Assembly (NCBI RefSeq): GCF_026151205.1
Contig: NC_087075.1
Span: 6,590,858 to 6,654,857 of the forward strand
Length of the DNA stretch: 64,000 nt
Direction of reading: 5' to 3'
DNA from: Bolinopsis microptera
Taxonomy: Eukaryota; Ctenophora; Tentaculata; Lobata; Bolinopsidae
The translations under genes and the position numbers were made by a program. Below are positions 33,809 through 46,200 of the stretch, piece by piece. Numbering within the stretch: position 1 is the stretch's first letter; every line of letters starts with the position of its first letter. A model generated the notes under the pieces. It ran no database searches. It had not been told where the DNA came from and worked only from the letters and a program-made list of their open reading frames with translations.

Positions 33809-35480
33809 TAGTTGATGTTAGTGCTTATATATTAGCAATTAGTGCTTAGTAAAAACTTTTGGTATTTGTAAATTTGGAAGAAAATATTTTTTAATATTTT
33901 TTAATCCGAAAACTGAAGGGATAGGAAGCAGTTCTGCCTGACTGCATCAGTAATGATGTAATGACCGGTAATGAGCGCTTCCCAAACACACAAGGATATA
34001 TCTTGCGTTATTGGAAAAAAAATATTCTTTTAATATGATATTGTAATTGTTTCCACAAATTTTAAAATTTTTAGACATTCTTTTTATTTAAATTTCTAGA
34101 AAGTTTCGCAAAATTTTGTCACTTATTATTGGGGCGCTACCATTTACTCACTATTTTTAAAAATCATAATAAAGTGACTGTTCTTCCAGTTAAGTACTCA
34201 ATATTTGATAATCGCCTCTAGGTGTCTTAAACTCTCAAACTTGTGTCAATATTTTCAGTGAATTATGCTCATCCTGGCTATTTTTTGACCATTTTGATAT
34301 GTGTTGATAATATAATGTGATACCCTCTCTCAACCAAAAGCTACTGACTGGATTAATTTACTTAAGTTGAACCTAATTATAAAAAGGGGGTCCCCAACCC
34401 ATGTAGCTGAGACACCTCACAGAAAGTAGACCATAGTGGCTCTTGCTTGTGAACAGAGCGTCAACTACAAACCACTTTTAATTTATTGACCTATTATACC
34501 TAGTGGTAGTTTTATAGACCACATTTAATTTATTTACTTATTATACTTAGTATTTATTTTTGGTGACTGTATCACCCAGTTTTAACATTTGATAATTGTA
34601 CAGTTTATTGACGACACATTGACTGAATGTTATTTTATTCTAATTTATATTCTAGATATTTTATTTATTTTTCAACAGACGACAACTTCCTGTTTTTTCT
34701 TCTATATTAGTTACTCATATCTCTTTTACAGACTTTTTTACAAGGACATTGACAGATGATACTCACATTAGGCATTCTTTATTGCATCTAAATTATTTCA
34801 CTTGCATTAGGTTTAGAAATTTATTCTCTGGTTAACAGATTTCAAATGTTTAATTAATTTGTAGTATGACAGTAAGGTATATAAGAAGTTATTTAATTTT
34901 GCTTGGGCTATTATATTGACTATTGAGGTTTAATGATGATATGGAATTTGAATTCTATATAAATTTACACTATGTGGTTGGGGCATTTTGCATAGTAAAT
35001 ATGGTTACTACTCCTATATATCATATTATTTGATTGGTATTCGATTTCTGATTATTTCTCTAGGAATATGATTATTATATCTCAATTTGGCTTTAGGTAG
35101 GGTGCCCCGCTAAAAGAACTGGATTCTTCCAGGAAGCATCCCGTGCACAGACCTTGGTCTACATATATATTAAATTATTAACCATTCATTCTGTATGTGC
35201 ACGAAAATTTATTTCAATCAAAACAAGCCGAAGCGTCGGGTTGGGAGTCCCCCCTGGGATCATAGCTGAAGACGATTTACACATGTATTTTGAAAGCTCT
35301 TGTTAAAACAAACTTTTCGTATCTCTTATATGTTTTAGAACAAATCCCCGGCCCCCTCTAAACAATATAAAATAGTAACATAACATAACATAACATTATA
35401 AATAATGCCTCTCTGGGCATCTCAACAAGAAATTCACAGTAAATGAACAATTACAAACTAAAAAAATTCATCTAAATACC
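33809..35480. other. Intergenic AT-rich region
   Basis: No coding feature was recognised. A repeated ACATAACATAACAT lies near 35380. Any missing 5' exons of liprin-beta should lie in this region or nearby, but I could not identify them. Confidence 0.4.
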
Positions 35481-35483
35481 TTT

Positions 35484-35603
35484 GATATTAACCTTCTTCC
35501 TCTTAGCTATCATTGGATTCTCTTTCATATAACTTATATAACTATTCCTATTAGACACAGACTCATCTATCCTATCAAATAGTACAGTAAAATATCTACA
35601 AAA
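35484..35603 (-). CDS. Possible orphan exon
   Basis: A minus-strand frame reading YFTVLFDRIDESVSNRNSYI and then SYMKENPMIAKRKKVNIK, bounded by a possible TTTGTAG acceptor and an AAAGGTATTT donor. It sits downstream of the stop of the frame at 35619-35812, so the two are not one transcript unless splicing differs. No family was recognised. It may belong to a decayed element. Confidence 0.25.
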
Positions 35604-35618
35604 TTTACATAAGCAAAT

Positions 35619-35812
35619 CTAGGAGACCTCAAAGCTCATCTTCTGAGGGATGAGTTTGAAGGGAACGTCTTGCAGTTCAAGATGTTTGGCCATTGATTTT
35701 CCTCTGATTCCCCTCAGTGCAATAAGTGTACTTCTTAACAGATCAGATCTCAACCGTGTTCTGATATGATTTTTGACTTGGCTCTTGGCTTCTTTTTTGT
35801 GGTGAGCTGAAC
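35619..35812 (-). CDS. Possible last exon or transposon remnant, unknown protein
   Basis: A 64-codon frame ending in TAG at 35619, preceded by a GATTAG acceptor-like site. It encodes KNHIRTRLRSDLLRSTLIAL, then RGIRGKSMAKHLELQDVPF. The conserved look of the arginine-rich helix suggests real protein sequence, perhaps from a mobile element, but I cannot name it. An in-frame TGA lies just upstream, so any longer product needs splicing. Confidence 0.35.
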
Positions 35813-36682
35813 CTAATCAAGGCATCCAGAAATTATTGGGCAATCTAAATTAAACCCATCTCTCGATTTCCTGTAATTTGTGTTAAATTCTTTCTAGAAT
35901 ATCAAGAGGTATTACAGGGTTGTGTGAAGGAAGATTGGATTAATTTGCTTAATGTTTCTTCTCTCCATATTTCGGATAAAATGATGCTGCAGTCATGTTT
36001 AGCGACAAAATATTTAAGACAAACTACCTTGCTCAGTGAGAGCATTATAAAATGTATAATGTTTTTAAGTGCACTAAGAAAAATTTATTTCCAACTAGCT
36101 TTTGATGATATTTCTCATACAATTAGTCCATAAATTCTGAACTGATAAAAAAGTGCATTCTGATTTTTTCAAACTGATGCTTGCTTGAATGGCTTAAATG
36201 TATCTTTTTAGTATTTAATCATTGCCAGTGACTTTTTGAATTAGAGAAAGAGCACAACCACTCAGTGTTATATCAATTCATGATGACGCAGGCCCCTCTA
36301 TCGGTGCCTCTTTTCCCTCAGAAGATAAAATGATGAAATTGAACGTATTAGTTGATTTAGGGGGATTCACCAAAGATATGTCTGAGATAATATGTTTTGG
36401 GAGCAAAATTCAAGGGTTGCATGTGGAAATTTATTTTTGTATTAATCTTGCAATATTTTATAGGTCTCTCATGTTTCATGTTTTATGAAATTAACTAGCT
36501 GACTCTTGAAAAGGTTGAGAAGCTACTATGCTTAGTTGTGATCAGTTAACACAGGTTGGTTTTTTGAGTGTGGAGCACAATTCGATTTAATCATCCAAAT
36601 TATCATCTTTCTTGGAATTATAAATTCCGGATGCGTAAGTGCTAGTTCTCTATATTAGCTTTTAAATTACTTACCTCTACAG

Positions 36683-37222
36683 GACGACCTTGTTGTTCTG
36701 CACAACATCATTCTACAGCAGCAGGATGAGATAAATGCACTAAAGAAACATGTTTCCTTCCTCCTTGATGACCTTCAAGTTTGCGAACTCAACAAAAAAG
36801 GTAGGTGGAAAAATTCTGTTCCTGATGCATTGCCAATCGGCCTGATCATTAAGTTTTGTATGCTGTAGTGCACACATTTAAAAGAAACATGTTAATTTTG
36901 GTTGATTTTTCTTTTGTGGTTAGCTTACTTTGAACTTAATTACTGTAGCTAACAGCTTCTTCTTTTCAGGGGCTGCTTATAACGAAAAGGCAATAATAGA
37001 ACTAAGTAAGTCTCTAAGTTTTGTGATTTGTTTTTGTGACTGCTGTTGTTTTAATTAAATCGTAATCTTGTATGTATATAAATCAGTGATTTAGGATTTA
37101 AATATTTTTAATCACTGTGTAAACTCAAAAATTCAGAGTTGGAAGTAGAGAAACTTAGGAGAGAAAAGGCAAAGTTAAAGTTAGAAAAAGAGGGAACATA
37201 CATAAACCCTGGACAAAGAAAG
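36683..37222 (+). CDS. PPFIBP: Liprin-beta exons 1-3 of the window: coiled coil
   Basis: Encodes NIILQQQDEINALKKHVSFL and LEVEKLRREKAKLKLEKE, with heptad-spaced leucines and high charge. This matches the N-terminal coiled coil that liprins use for oligomerisation, but about 80 residues is much shorter than the roughly 300 of vertebrate liprin-beta. Either more exons lie upstream or this lineage has a short form. Confidence 0.75.
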
Positions 37223-40200
37223 GTACCTACATTCTAACTTAAAATTCTTGATGTGATGAAATTTACCAAGCTCAGTAAATATCGATAAGATGTATTCATT
37301 ACTTTCCAGTTTCCAAGCGACCTTTTAAATAGTTAAATAAATAAACAGATACAACCTTTACGCGAACAAACAATAATTACTTCTAGTAACTATTTAGTAA
37401 CTTTATTATTAACGATTAAGTAACATTATCCATCAATCTGGCACTAACACAAATATAGATCACACCTACCACCCAGTACACGTCCCAGCAGTCTCTAATG
37501 TCTAGTACCAAGCCAGTAACACCCAGCATTAGGACCAGTCCTCATTTAGTGGAGAGAAGAAATACTGGCGGTAACAGAGACGTCACTAAGGTTAGGGAGA
37601 GTTCTCTTTTTATCTGTTTTTCAACTCTCTTTTTATCTGTTTTATCTGTTTAAATGCTATTTAATTTGTTTCGTATTAATCAGCACCTTGGTGGCTGACT
37701 GTTTTCAGTTTTGTCAATGTATTTAATTACCCTCAACAACAGGTGAAGACGTTAGATGACCGCGACATGAGAAATTTTATAAACCCTGCATCCCCTACCG
37801 GCACACTGAACAGAGCAGCCACGTTGCAACGCCCCCCCACCAGCAACACTCCTGTCAGTAACGCTACCAGCACTCCCAACTCTCTTCAAATTAGACAGAG
37901 AAACAAGGGTAAGTAGTGCTACTTCCAACTCTCTAGTCTACAGCAGAATAGACAGAGAAACAAGGGTAAGTAGTGCTACTTCCAACTCTCTAGTCTACAG
38001 CAGAATAGACACAGAAATAAGTAACGGTACTAGCACTTCCAATTCTCTACAGAGTTCATAAGAGGAGCCACACTAACGTTGGACAGACCCAGGAAAATGA
38101 GTAATATAGCCACGGGTAATATGGGTAAGCTGTATTTTTGCTCCTCTTAGACATAACTTTCTTTGTTTCTTCCTCTACAGATAGGTAACTATTCGTCAGA
38201 CAGCCTGGTGCCTGGTAAGGAGTGATATATTGTTAAGGCATTATTTCCAGCTTTGTGTGATATTCGTGCAGCTTTCCAAAGCCATATTAGAATTAAGAAA
38301 CCGTTGAGCGTGAACATTTGGTACACCATATTCACTGGTCAAGTTTGCAAGGTTACTTTACTATAATAAAACATGTCGTCACACATATTGACTGCAATTG
38401 TAAAATATTAAGTGACAGCGCAGGCACGGTTTTCCCAGCTATCTCAACCAACACAGTCTAGTTAAGGAATCTCACTTTCACGTAAGGCTTTGAAAAACAG
38501 TGCCATGTCCAATGTCCATCCGGATTCCGGATGGACATGCGCTCACCTATCAGAATGACACAGCAAAGGATTTATCCTATGCTTTGTCATGATAGGTGAG
38601 CGTGTGCTAGAGTTATACTAGTAGATTTCAAAGCCTTACATATGAAGACTGTAAGATTTTTAGTACGTGAGATCACACCTGTGATCTGAGCGGAGTTTAC
38701 AACACTCCTAAACACGGTAAATAAGAGTGAAGGTTGTAAAACTGATAAGTAGTAGATTCTAGAACTTGCACCTTCATTTGGTAGTGCTGTTTGACAGTGT
38801 TTTAATTTATCATTAATTTTAAATTATCATATCTTTCATAACGATCACATGGATATACAAACTTGGTATTTTTTGCACTTGGTTGATTCTTTACCCCCAC
38901 TAAGGTATTTTGGCTGTATTTTAATGTTTTCAATCTAGGTTGATATTTAATACGTGTTGTGCCCTACATCTCTAATTTTACCCGTTATACCGTGTCAGAT
39001 CTTCACTCTTAAAAGTAATGTTTTTAGTGCGAGAGTACCTACGAGTGCTTGTTCAGGCTTCCCGTTCGGCTAACGTTAATATTTATCGACATCGTGTATT
39101 TTGCGCTCTCTTGTAGTAGCTTTTACCGCAGAAAGCTCTGATTAATTATAAATATAACTTAACGTTTTTTTGTACGTTCCTTTTTTAGAGTTTCTGCTTT
39201 CAGAAATCAATCTCAGTGTGCTGCGCTCCACATTATCAGCCTTAAATTAGTAACACGTTGTAAGTTGTAACGACAAACGATACATTGGAGCATATCACTC
39301 TGCTACTAGAGTAATTGAAGCACCTCATTTGGTTTCACTTTCTTTAGAAATCACTCGTTAGATCTTTAGTCGTGAAATACTAACACGTTACTCCACTGTA
39401 GGGTTGTTTGCGTCAATGAGCCGCGCAATGCACAAAGTCAGACGTAACCGGGGCAACAAGAAGTCAATATCAGACCCTAACCTATCAGCTCTGGAGACTG
39501 GATCAGAGTTCAGTAAGGATGGTACCCTCCGGGGCAGCTGGTTGAAGAATATATTCGGGACTAATACTGTTCGTTATGGGTAAGTTTTAATTAGCTTGCT
39601 CAAGCTGACTCATTATCATCTAATTATCATCTAATTATCATCTCAGTCATTTTGTTATATTTATAAAAGTTTCCCAGATTCAATCTTGCAAATATAAATC
39701 AACTGAGACGTTTGTCAGATTATAAATGACTCTGATAATCCTAACTATAATATCACGTACTTGTACAGGAGAACACCCTCAACGGACGGATCAAGACAAG
39801 GGGACTACACATTACTACAGTTAGATAAATCACGTACCATGTACCCGTGTATGCTGGGTATTAATACTCTCGAGGAAGTCGTCACCGCTGAGTAAGAACT
39901 ATTTTTGTTTTTTTCTAGATGTTTCTAGAATTTTCTGAAAGCCTTATCCATTTATTATCGATATTTAGCTCGAGTTTTATCAGCTAGTAATATCATTTAG
40001 TAGTTATTTTATGTGTGGAAAAATTATGTTTCTGAAATTACCACTTAAAAATTACCACTATTTAAATTAAGCTCTGATCTTTTTCAGTGGTCACCTGATC
40101 ATTAAAGTTATGTTTGGTTTGCTGGATTATATTTAGGCAGATCATGGATCTAAGAATTTATAACCCGTACATTTCAGAGATTTACAAGAAGTCGACTTTG

Positions 40201-43200
40201 CCAACTGGGAAACGTGGAAATTACACCAATGGATGGACACTCAAGGTAAGTAATATTATATAAATTAGTATTAACTTTACGACCATACAAAAACAATCTA
40301 TTTATAGAACAAATCTGGATTAATATTGGTGTTTGGAAGTAATTCTCATCTGCTGTCAATACGTCGCAAATAAATAGTAAAGTAGCAACAAATATAGTAC
40401 TAAATCAGTAGTAGTAGCTCTGTAACCTCTGAACTCTGAAGCCAACTAATTCAGTATTTTATGCTAATAATAATAATAATAATAAATTGAAGTTTATTAA
40501 CACCACTATTAAGATAAAACACTAATTAATCTATTAATAGTATAGTAATACCTTCACACCTCACCAGGTTTGGGGATATTCGGACAGAAGTTGCCAGCAG
40601 GTTGGACGGGTGCCAACATACTGAAACTGGACATAGCAGGACTGGAGCAGTTGGGTATCAAACACCCACTTCACGTCAAGAAACTTGTTCTTGCTTTAAG
40701 GGTAATTAATAAATTAATTCAAGGTTACTATTCAGTATTCATGGTTGTACTATGTAATGATATTATATAATATAATACATTAAAGTAGCTGCGTAGAACT
40801 AGAAAGTGAAAAAGGCTTCAAAGCTATTCATGTTACTTCTAAATTTAAACATTCCAGTTATTGACATTTACACAATACTTACACCCCCCGGCCCCCTTAC
40901 ACAATACTGATCCAGTTACTCAATACTGACCCAATACTTACACAATACTGACCCAACACTGCCCCAGAACGCCGGCCAAGAAGACACGCCTGGCAGTCTA
41001 CACTGTGACACGTGGGTGCTACCCTGGTTAACTGAGATAGGGTTACCCCAACATGTTCCTGCTTTCAGAGAGGCTATGGTCGACGGTTAGTTTTACTTAT
41101 CAGCTAGTTAATTAACTCATTAGTTGTTACTTAATTAATTTATTAGCTCTACTTAATTAATTAACTCATTAGCTACTTCTTTAACTAGATATTGCTGTCA
41201 GCTGTGTGGTGTTGTTGAGTCTTGATAATGTGCCCACGTATACAGAAAGGCGACAGATCGGCGGATAATCTGCGAGGAAATTTTTGATTTTGGAGAAAAT
41301 TTGGTGCCAAAAAGGAAATTTTTAGAAGAAGACCTGACCTAATTTTTAGGGTTAAGACAATTTTTAGGGGGGAAACATTGAACATTGGACAGCGAGGAAA
41401 TTTAAAACTTTCTGTATGTGGGATAATGTGACCGTTTGTAGTAAAGAATTTAGCGTTTCCGTGTAGAATAAAAATAGTGGTCTAGTTTATGAGTTATGAC
41501 ACTAGTTGTTACGTTACGACGTAATACTCACACTCTAAAAAAAGTGAAATTATTAAAACTTGTCTTGTTACTTTAAAAACTTTATGATAGCATGAATGAC
41601 TTTATTGTCTCAGTGTGAGTGACGTTCAATAACGTAACAACTATTTCTAGTCATTATCAATCATTTTAATTGGTCTAAACAAACCAGAAATTTTACTTGA
41701 AACGTTTTAGATTTGATGAATAACCGAACTACGGAATTAAATAACTTAAATATTTTCTTGAGAGGTCTAGATGGTAATGACTTGTTGAAACATATAAAGC
41801 AGCAATACTCAGTTAACTATTTCTTTGGAATGAATTTATTGCATATATACACAAGTAGAACATTAGTAAGTTAGCAAGTCTGATAATTTAAAGTTATAAA
41901 GTATGAACACACAGTTTTGAATACCGAAACTTTCCAACTTTTTATGAATTCAATTCAGTAACTGTAATTAATTTAATTAATTAATTAATTAAATGTTCAG
42001 GGCGAGTGTTGAACTGGTTGACGTATGAAGATTTAAGAGTTCTAAAAGTGAGACTGAGACTACACGCTGTCAGCATTATGAGGGCTATAGAACTTCTTAG
42101 GTCAGTGATTTAATATTTCTCTTTCACTTTCACTCTTGTAAATGCTAGCTTTGGTATTTTATAGGTTTTCGGATTTCACGTCCAATGAATTAAACTAGTA
42201 TTAACTGATTCATCTAAATATTAAAATGTATTATTGTTGATGATAATTGATATTATAGCGTTTTGAAAGCCGAGAATGACAAAAAATAACCCTGTCCAAT
42301 GGGATTGAACACACTAAATTCTCTTCCAATTTACAATTATTTCACTAAATAAACTTTTTCAGGGAGTGTAATTTCGACCCAAACTACCTGAACAGTTCCC
42401 GTATCGACAACACAACCCGCCCAGCAGAGGTCATGTACTGGACCCACCAGAATGTGAAACAGTGGCTGAGTTCTAATTACTTTGCGGAGTACACGCCCGC
42501 TCTGAAGGAGTCAGGGATACACGGAGCACTGATTGTGAGTATTGTTGTACACAGTGACTACACAGTCACTATACAGTGACTACACAGTCACTACACAGTC
42601 ACTACACAGTCACTACACAGTCACTACACAGTCACTACACAGTCACTACACAGTCACTACACAGTCACTACACAGTCACTACACAGTCACTACACACTAC
42701 ACAGTCACTACACAGTCACTACACAGTCACTACACAGTCACTACAGCTACACAGTCACTACACAGTCACTACACAGTCACTACACAGTCACTACACAGTC
42801 ACTACACAGTCACTACACAGTGACTACACAGTCACTACACAGTTACTACACAGTGACTACACAGTCACTACACAGTCACTACACAGTCACTACACAGTCA
42901 CTACACAGTCACTACACAGTCACTACAGCTACACAGTCACTACAGAGTCACTACACAGTCACTACACAGTCACTACACAGTCACTACACAGTCACTACAC
43001 AGTGACTACACAGTGACTACACAGTCACTACACTGTCACTACACAGTCACTACACAGTCACTACACAGTCACTACACAGTCACTAGTACACAGTCACTAC
43101 ACAGTCACTACACAGTCACTACACAGTCACTACACAGTCACTACACAGTGACTACTATACACAGTGACTACTATACACAGTGACTACACAGTGACTATAC

Positions 43201-46200
43201 AGTGACTACACAGTGACTACACAGTCACTACACAGTCACTACACAGTCACTACATAGTGACTACACAGTAACTACACAGTGACTACTATACACAGTGACT
43301 ACACAGTCACTACACGGTGACTACACTGCCACTACACATGTTATTTAGTGTGAAACTTGATTAGTTTGATGGTTGGTGACGAAGTGAGTAGGGCCTGTCG
43401 TGATATCATGGATCGCTTAGGTTCCACCAGGATCTGGTAGTCCTCATAATTCTGCGGCCTCTATGTATCGTCATCTCGTACAACTCTTTAAGAATCTTAG
43501 GGATTTGGCATGTGAAAATTTGCAGCCTTCCAGACATTGATTGGGTTAACGAGGTGTCGTACGTCACCTCAAGATCGGGTGACAGGGGGCTGACCAGGCC
43601 AGAACCCAATTGATTGGGTCTGAGGTCACGTGATTATGAGCCTGAGGTCACGTGACTATGACGTCACCAGACCTTGTTCTCCGTTTCCCGCTCATTGGAC
43701 CAGGTGAGCTTGCATGCTTGTGAATGTGGGTGTAAGTACAGCTGTACTGTAGTTTATACCTAATTAACCCCTATAGAAACCGAAAAATTATTTTCTGGCA
43801 GAAAGCTAGAAATTTACCAAAATATCGACATTGTTATAAATTTATTTTGATGACCATTCCTGACCTAAAATTGCACGAGAAATCGATTAAACTTGGTTTC
43901 AGGACTCAACAATGCTTCTTTATGCCTTAAAATCCATGTTTTATCGATACAATCAACATTATGATCCCGTTGATTAATTAGTAACAGGTACCTAACAAAT
44001 ACGCAGAAACAACCATCACACCAACATTGCATTCCTAACGGGTCGATTTCGAGTGACCAATAATCGTCGTGATGATACGTCATGTGTTCCTGATCATCAA
44101 CAGCAATCAAGAGACAGGAGCGGCGGTAGCTTTAAATCAATGGTTTACGTTATTTTTGTGAATTCGAATACTTCACATCATTATTCCTATTTAATATTTA
44201 TAACCGCTGCATACCAAGTATTTCATGTTCATTTCATGTATTCGTAACATTATCACGAATTTTGACATAAATATAATATTGTAACTACATTGAACAGTTA
44301 TCTTTGCCTAAAAAGAGCAGTTCCCCGTCCTTTTTACAGATTCATAATAACAATATTACGACGCATAAATAAATTTACTGTCCGGAAATTACTTAAATAT
44401 AGAATGGGAGTGAGTATTACAAACCTCGGGTCAGTTAACGAGTAATAAAAGTTTCCAAGGACCGTGAATCAGTAGAATAAGCATCAGTAGAATAAGGGGG
44501 GGGGGGGTGTCACGTCCGTCTATGTCCGCTTGTCTCATAGAATCCAAAAAGGACAGGACATAGGCGGACATAGGCGGACATAGGCAGACATAGGCGGACA
44601 TAGGCGGACATTAATGGACACCTAAATTGCTAAATAAAATGTTCAATTTTTGCTGTTATAGGGGGGATCATGTTTTTTGTCCGTTCGGTACCCTATATTT
44701 TCAAAACGGACAAAAAATAGAGCGGACAAAAACGGACAAAAATGGACAAAAACGGACAAAAATGGAAATAACATTCAGATGCTTCCTCCTCCTACTCTTC
44801 CTCCTCCTCCCCCTGGGTCTTCCTGATCTTCCTCAGTCCTCTTCCTCCTCCCCTCCTCAGTCCTCCTCCTACTCCTCCTCCTCGTCCTCAGTCCTCCTCA
44901 TCAGTCCTCAACAGTCCTTCTCCTCACCATGTCCTCCTCCTCCTCCTGAGTCCTCCTCCTGGGTCCTCCTCCTGGGTCCTCCTCCTCCTCCTCAGTGCTT
45001 CTCCTCCTCAGTCCTCTTCCTCCTCTTCCTCCTCCTCCTCCCTCTCAGTCATCCTCCTCAGCCATCCTCCTCAGCCATCCTCCTCAGTCCTCCTCCTTCT
45101 CAGTCTTCCTCAGTCCTCCTCCTGAGTCCTCCTCCTCCTCAGTCATCCTCCTCAGTTCTCCTCCTCCTCCTCCTAGGTCCTCCTTCTGGGTCCTCCTCCT
45201 CCTGGGTCTTCCTGATCCTTCTCCTCCTTCTCAGTCATCCTCCTCAGTCATCCTCCTCAGTCATCCTCCTCAGCCATCCTCCTCAGCCATCCTCCTCAGT
45301 CATCCTCCTCAGTACTCTTCAGTACTCTTCAGTCCTCAAAATGTTTGTCCGCTAATGTCCACCAATGTCCGCTAATGTCCACCAATGTCCATCCAAGTCC
45401 GCCAATGTTCGTCCGGGTCCGCCAATGTCCGTCCGAGTCCGCCAATGTCCGTCCGAGTCCGCCAATGTCCGTCCGAGTCCGCCAATGTCCGTCCGAGTCC
45501 GCCAATGTCCGTCCGTGTCCGCCAATGTCCCAAAAAACACGTCCGTTGTCTCATAGAATCCAAAAAGGACAGGACATAGGCGGACATAGACGGACATGAC
45601 ACCCCCCCTCCCCCCCCCCCCCCCCCCCCCCAATAAGCATTTTTAGTCATTGGTCATGCAACTTGAACGTGAGTAATTATAGAAAGTGTTTTATTTACAT
45701 AGTAGATATAAATGATCAAAACTCAAAATTGGTTAGACAACTTTGCATGTAGTTAAAATGTAATTTTCAGGGTTGACAAGCTTGAAAATTATTGTGTTCG
45801 ATTAACCGTTCAAAGGTTGATAAGTGTGATTAAATTTTATAAAATTCCGATATACTTCGGCGTTTAAAAAAATTCCGAATCTTATGGAAGTAAGAATTTC
45901 CAATGTGTCTTATCGAAAGTGAGTGAAAGAAACACTTGTGGCAATTTTATTTACTGATACTCTTATTTGTAAAGCTATCCTCGATACATATGCAATAACC
46001 ATTGATTTAAAAGTTTAAAGCTGCCGCCGCTCCTGTCTCTTGATTGCTGATGATGATCAGGAACACATGACGTATCATCACGACGATTATTGGTCACTCG
46101 AAATCGACCCGTTAGGAATGCAATTTAGGTGTGATGGTTGTTTCTGCGTATTTGTTAGGTACCTGTTACTAATTAATCAACGGGATCATAATGTTGATTG

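Larger units (their letters stand above)
44497..45631. mobile_element. G-capped element nested in the Mutator-like element
   Basis: Starts GGGGGTGTCACGTCCGTC and ends GACGGACATGACACCCCC, flanked by AATAAG on both sides (44491-44496, 45632-45637). Near each end stands the same block, containing TTGTCTCATAGAATCC and AAAAAGGACAGGACATAGG (44530-44572 and 45545-45587). Its second half is complementary to the terminus, so each end can fold back on itself. Inside are a CGGACATAGG array, a CT-rich tract (44775-45338) and a 20-bp array (45345-45536). No coding capacity. Confidence 0.75.

Noticed and set aside
36600-36660. ATG at about 36631 followed by GTAAGT as liprin-beta first exon
   Set aside because: It would join exon 36683-36800 in phase 1, which has an early in-frame stop; the coiled-coil frame needs phase 0.
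42542-43016. Ser/His/Tyr/Thr-repeat open frames
   Set aside because: Artefacts of the 11-bp minisatellite in liprin-beta intron 14.
44627-45650. Ser/Pro/Leu-rich frame of 242 residues and several neighbouring frames
   Set aside because: Translation of a CT-rich tract and a 20-bp minisatellite inside a transposon; no real protein features.
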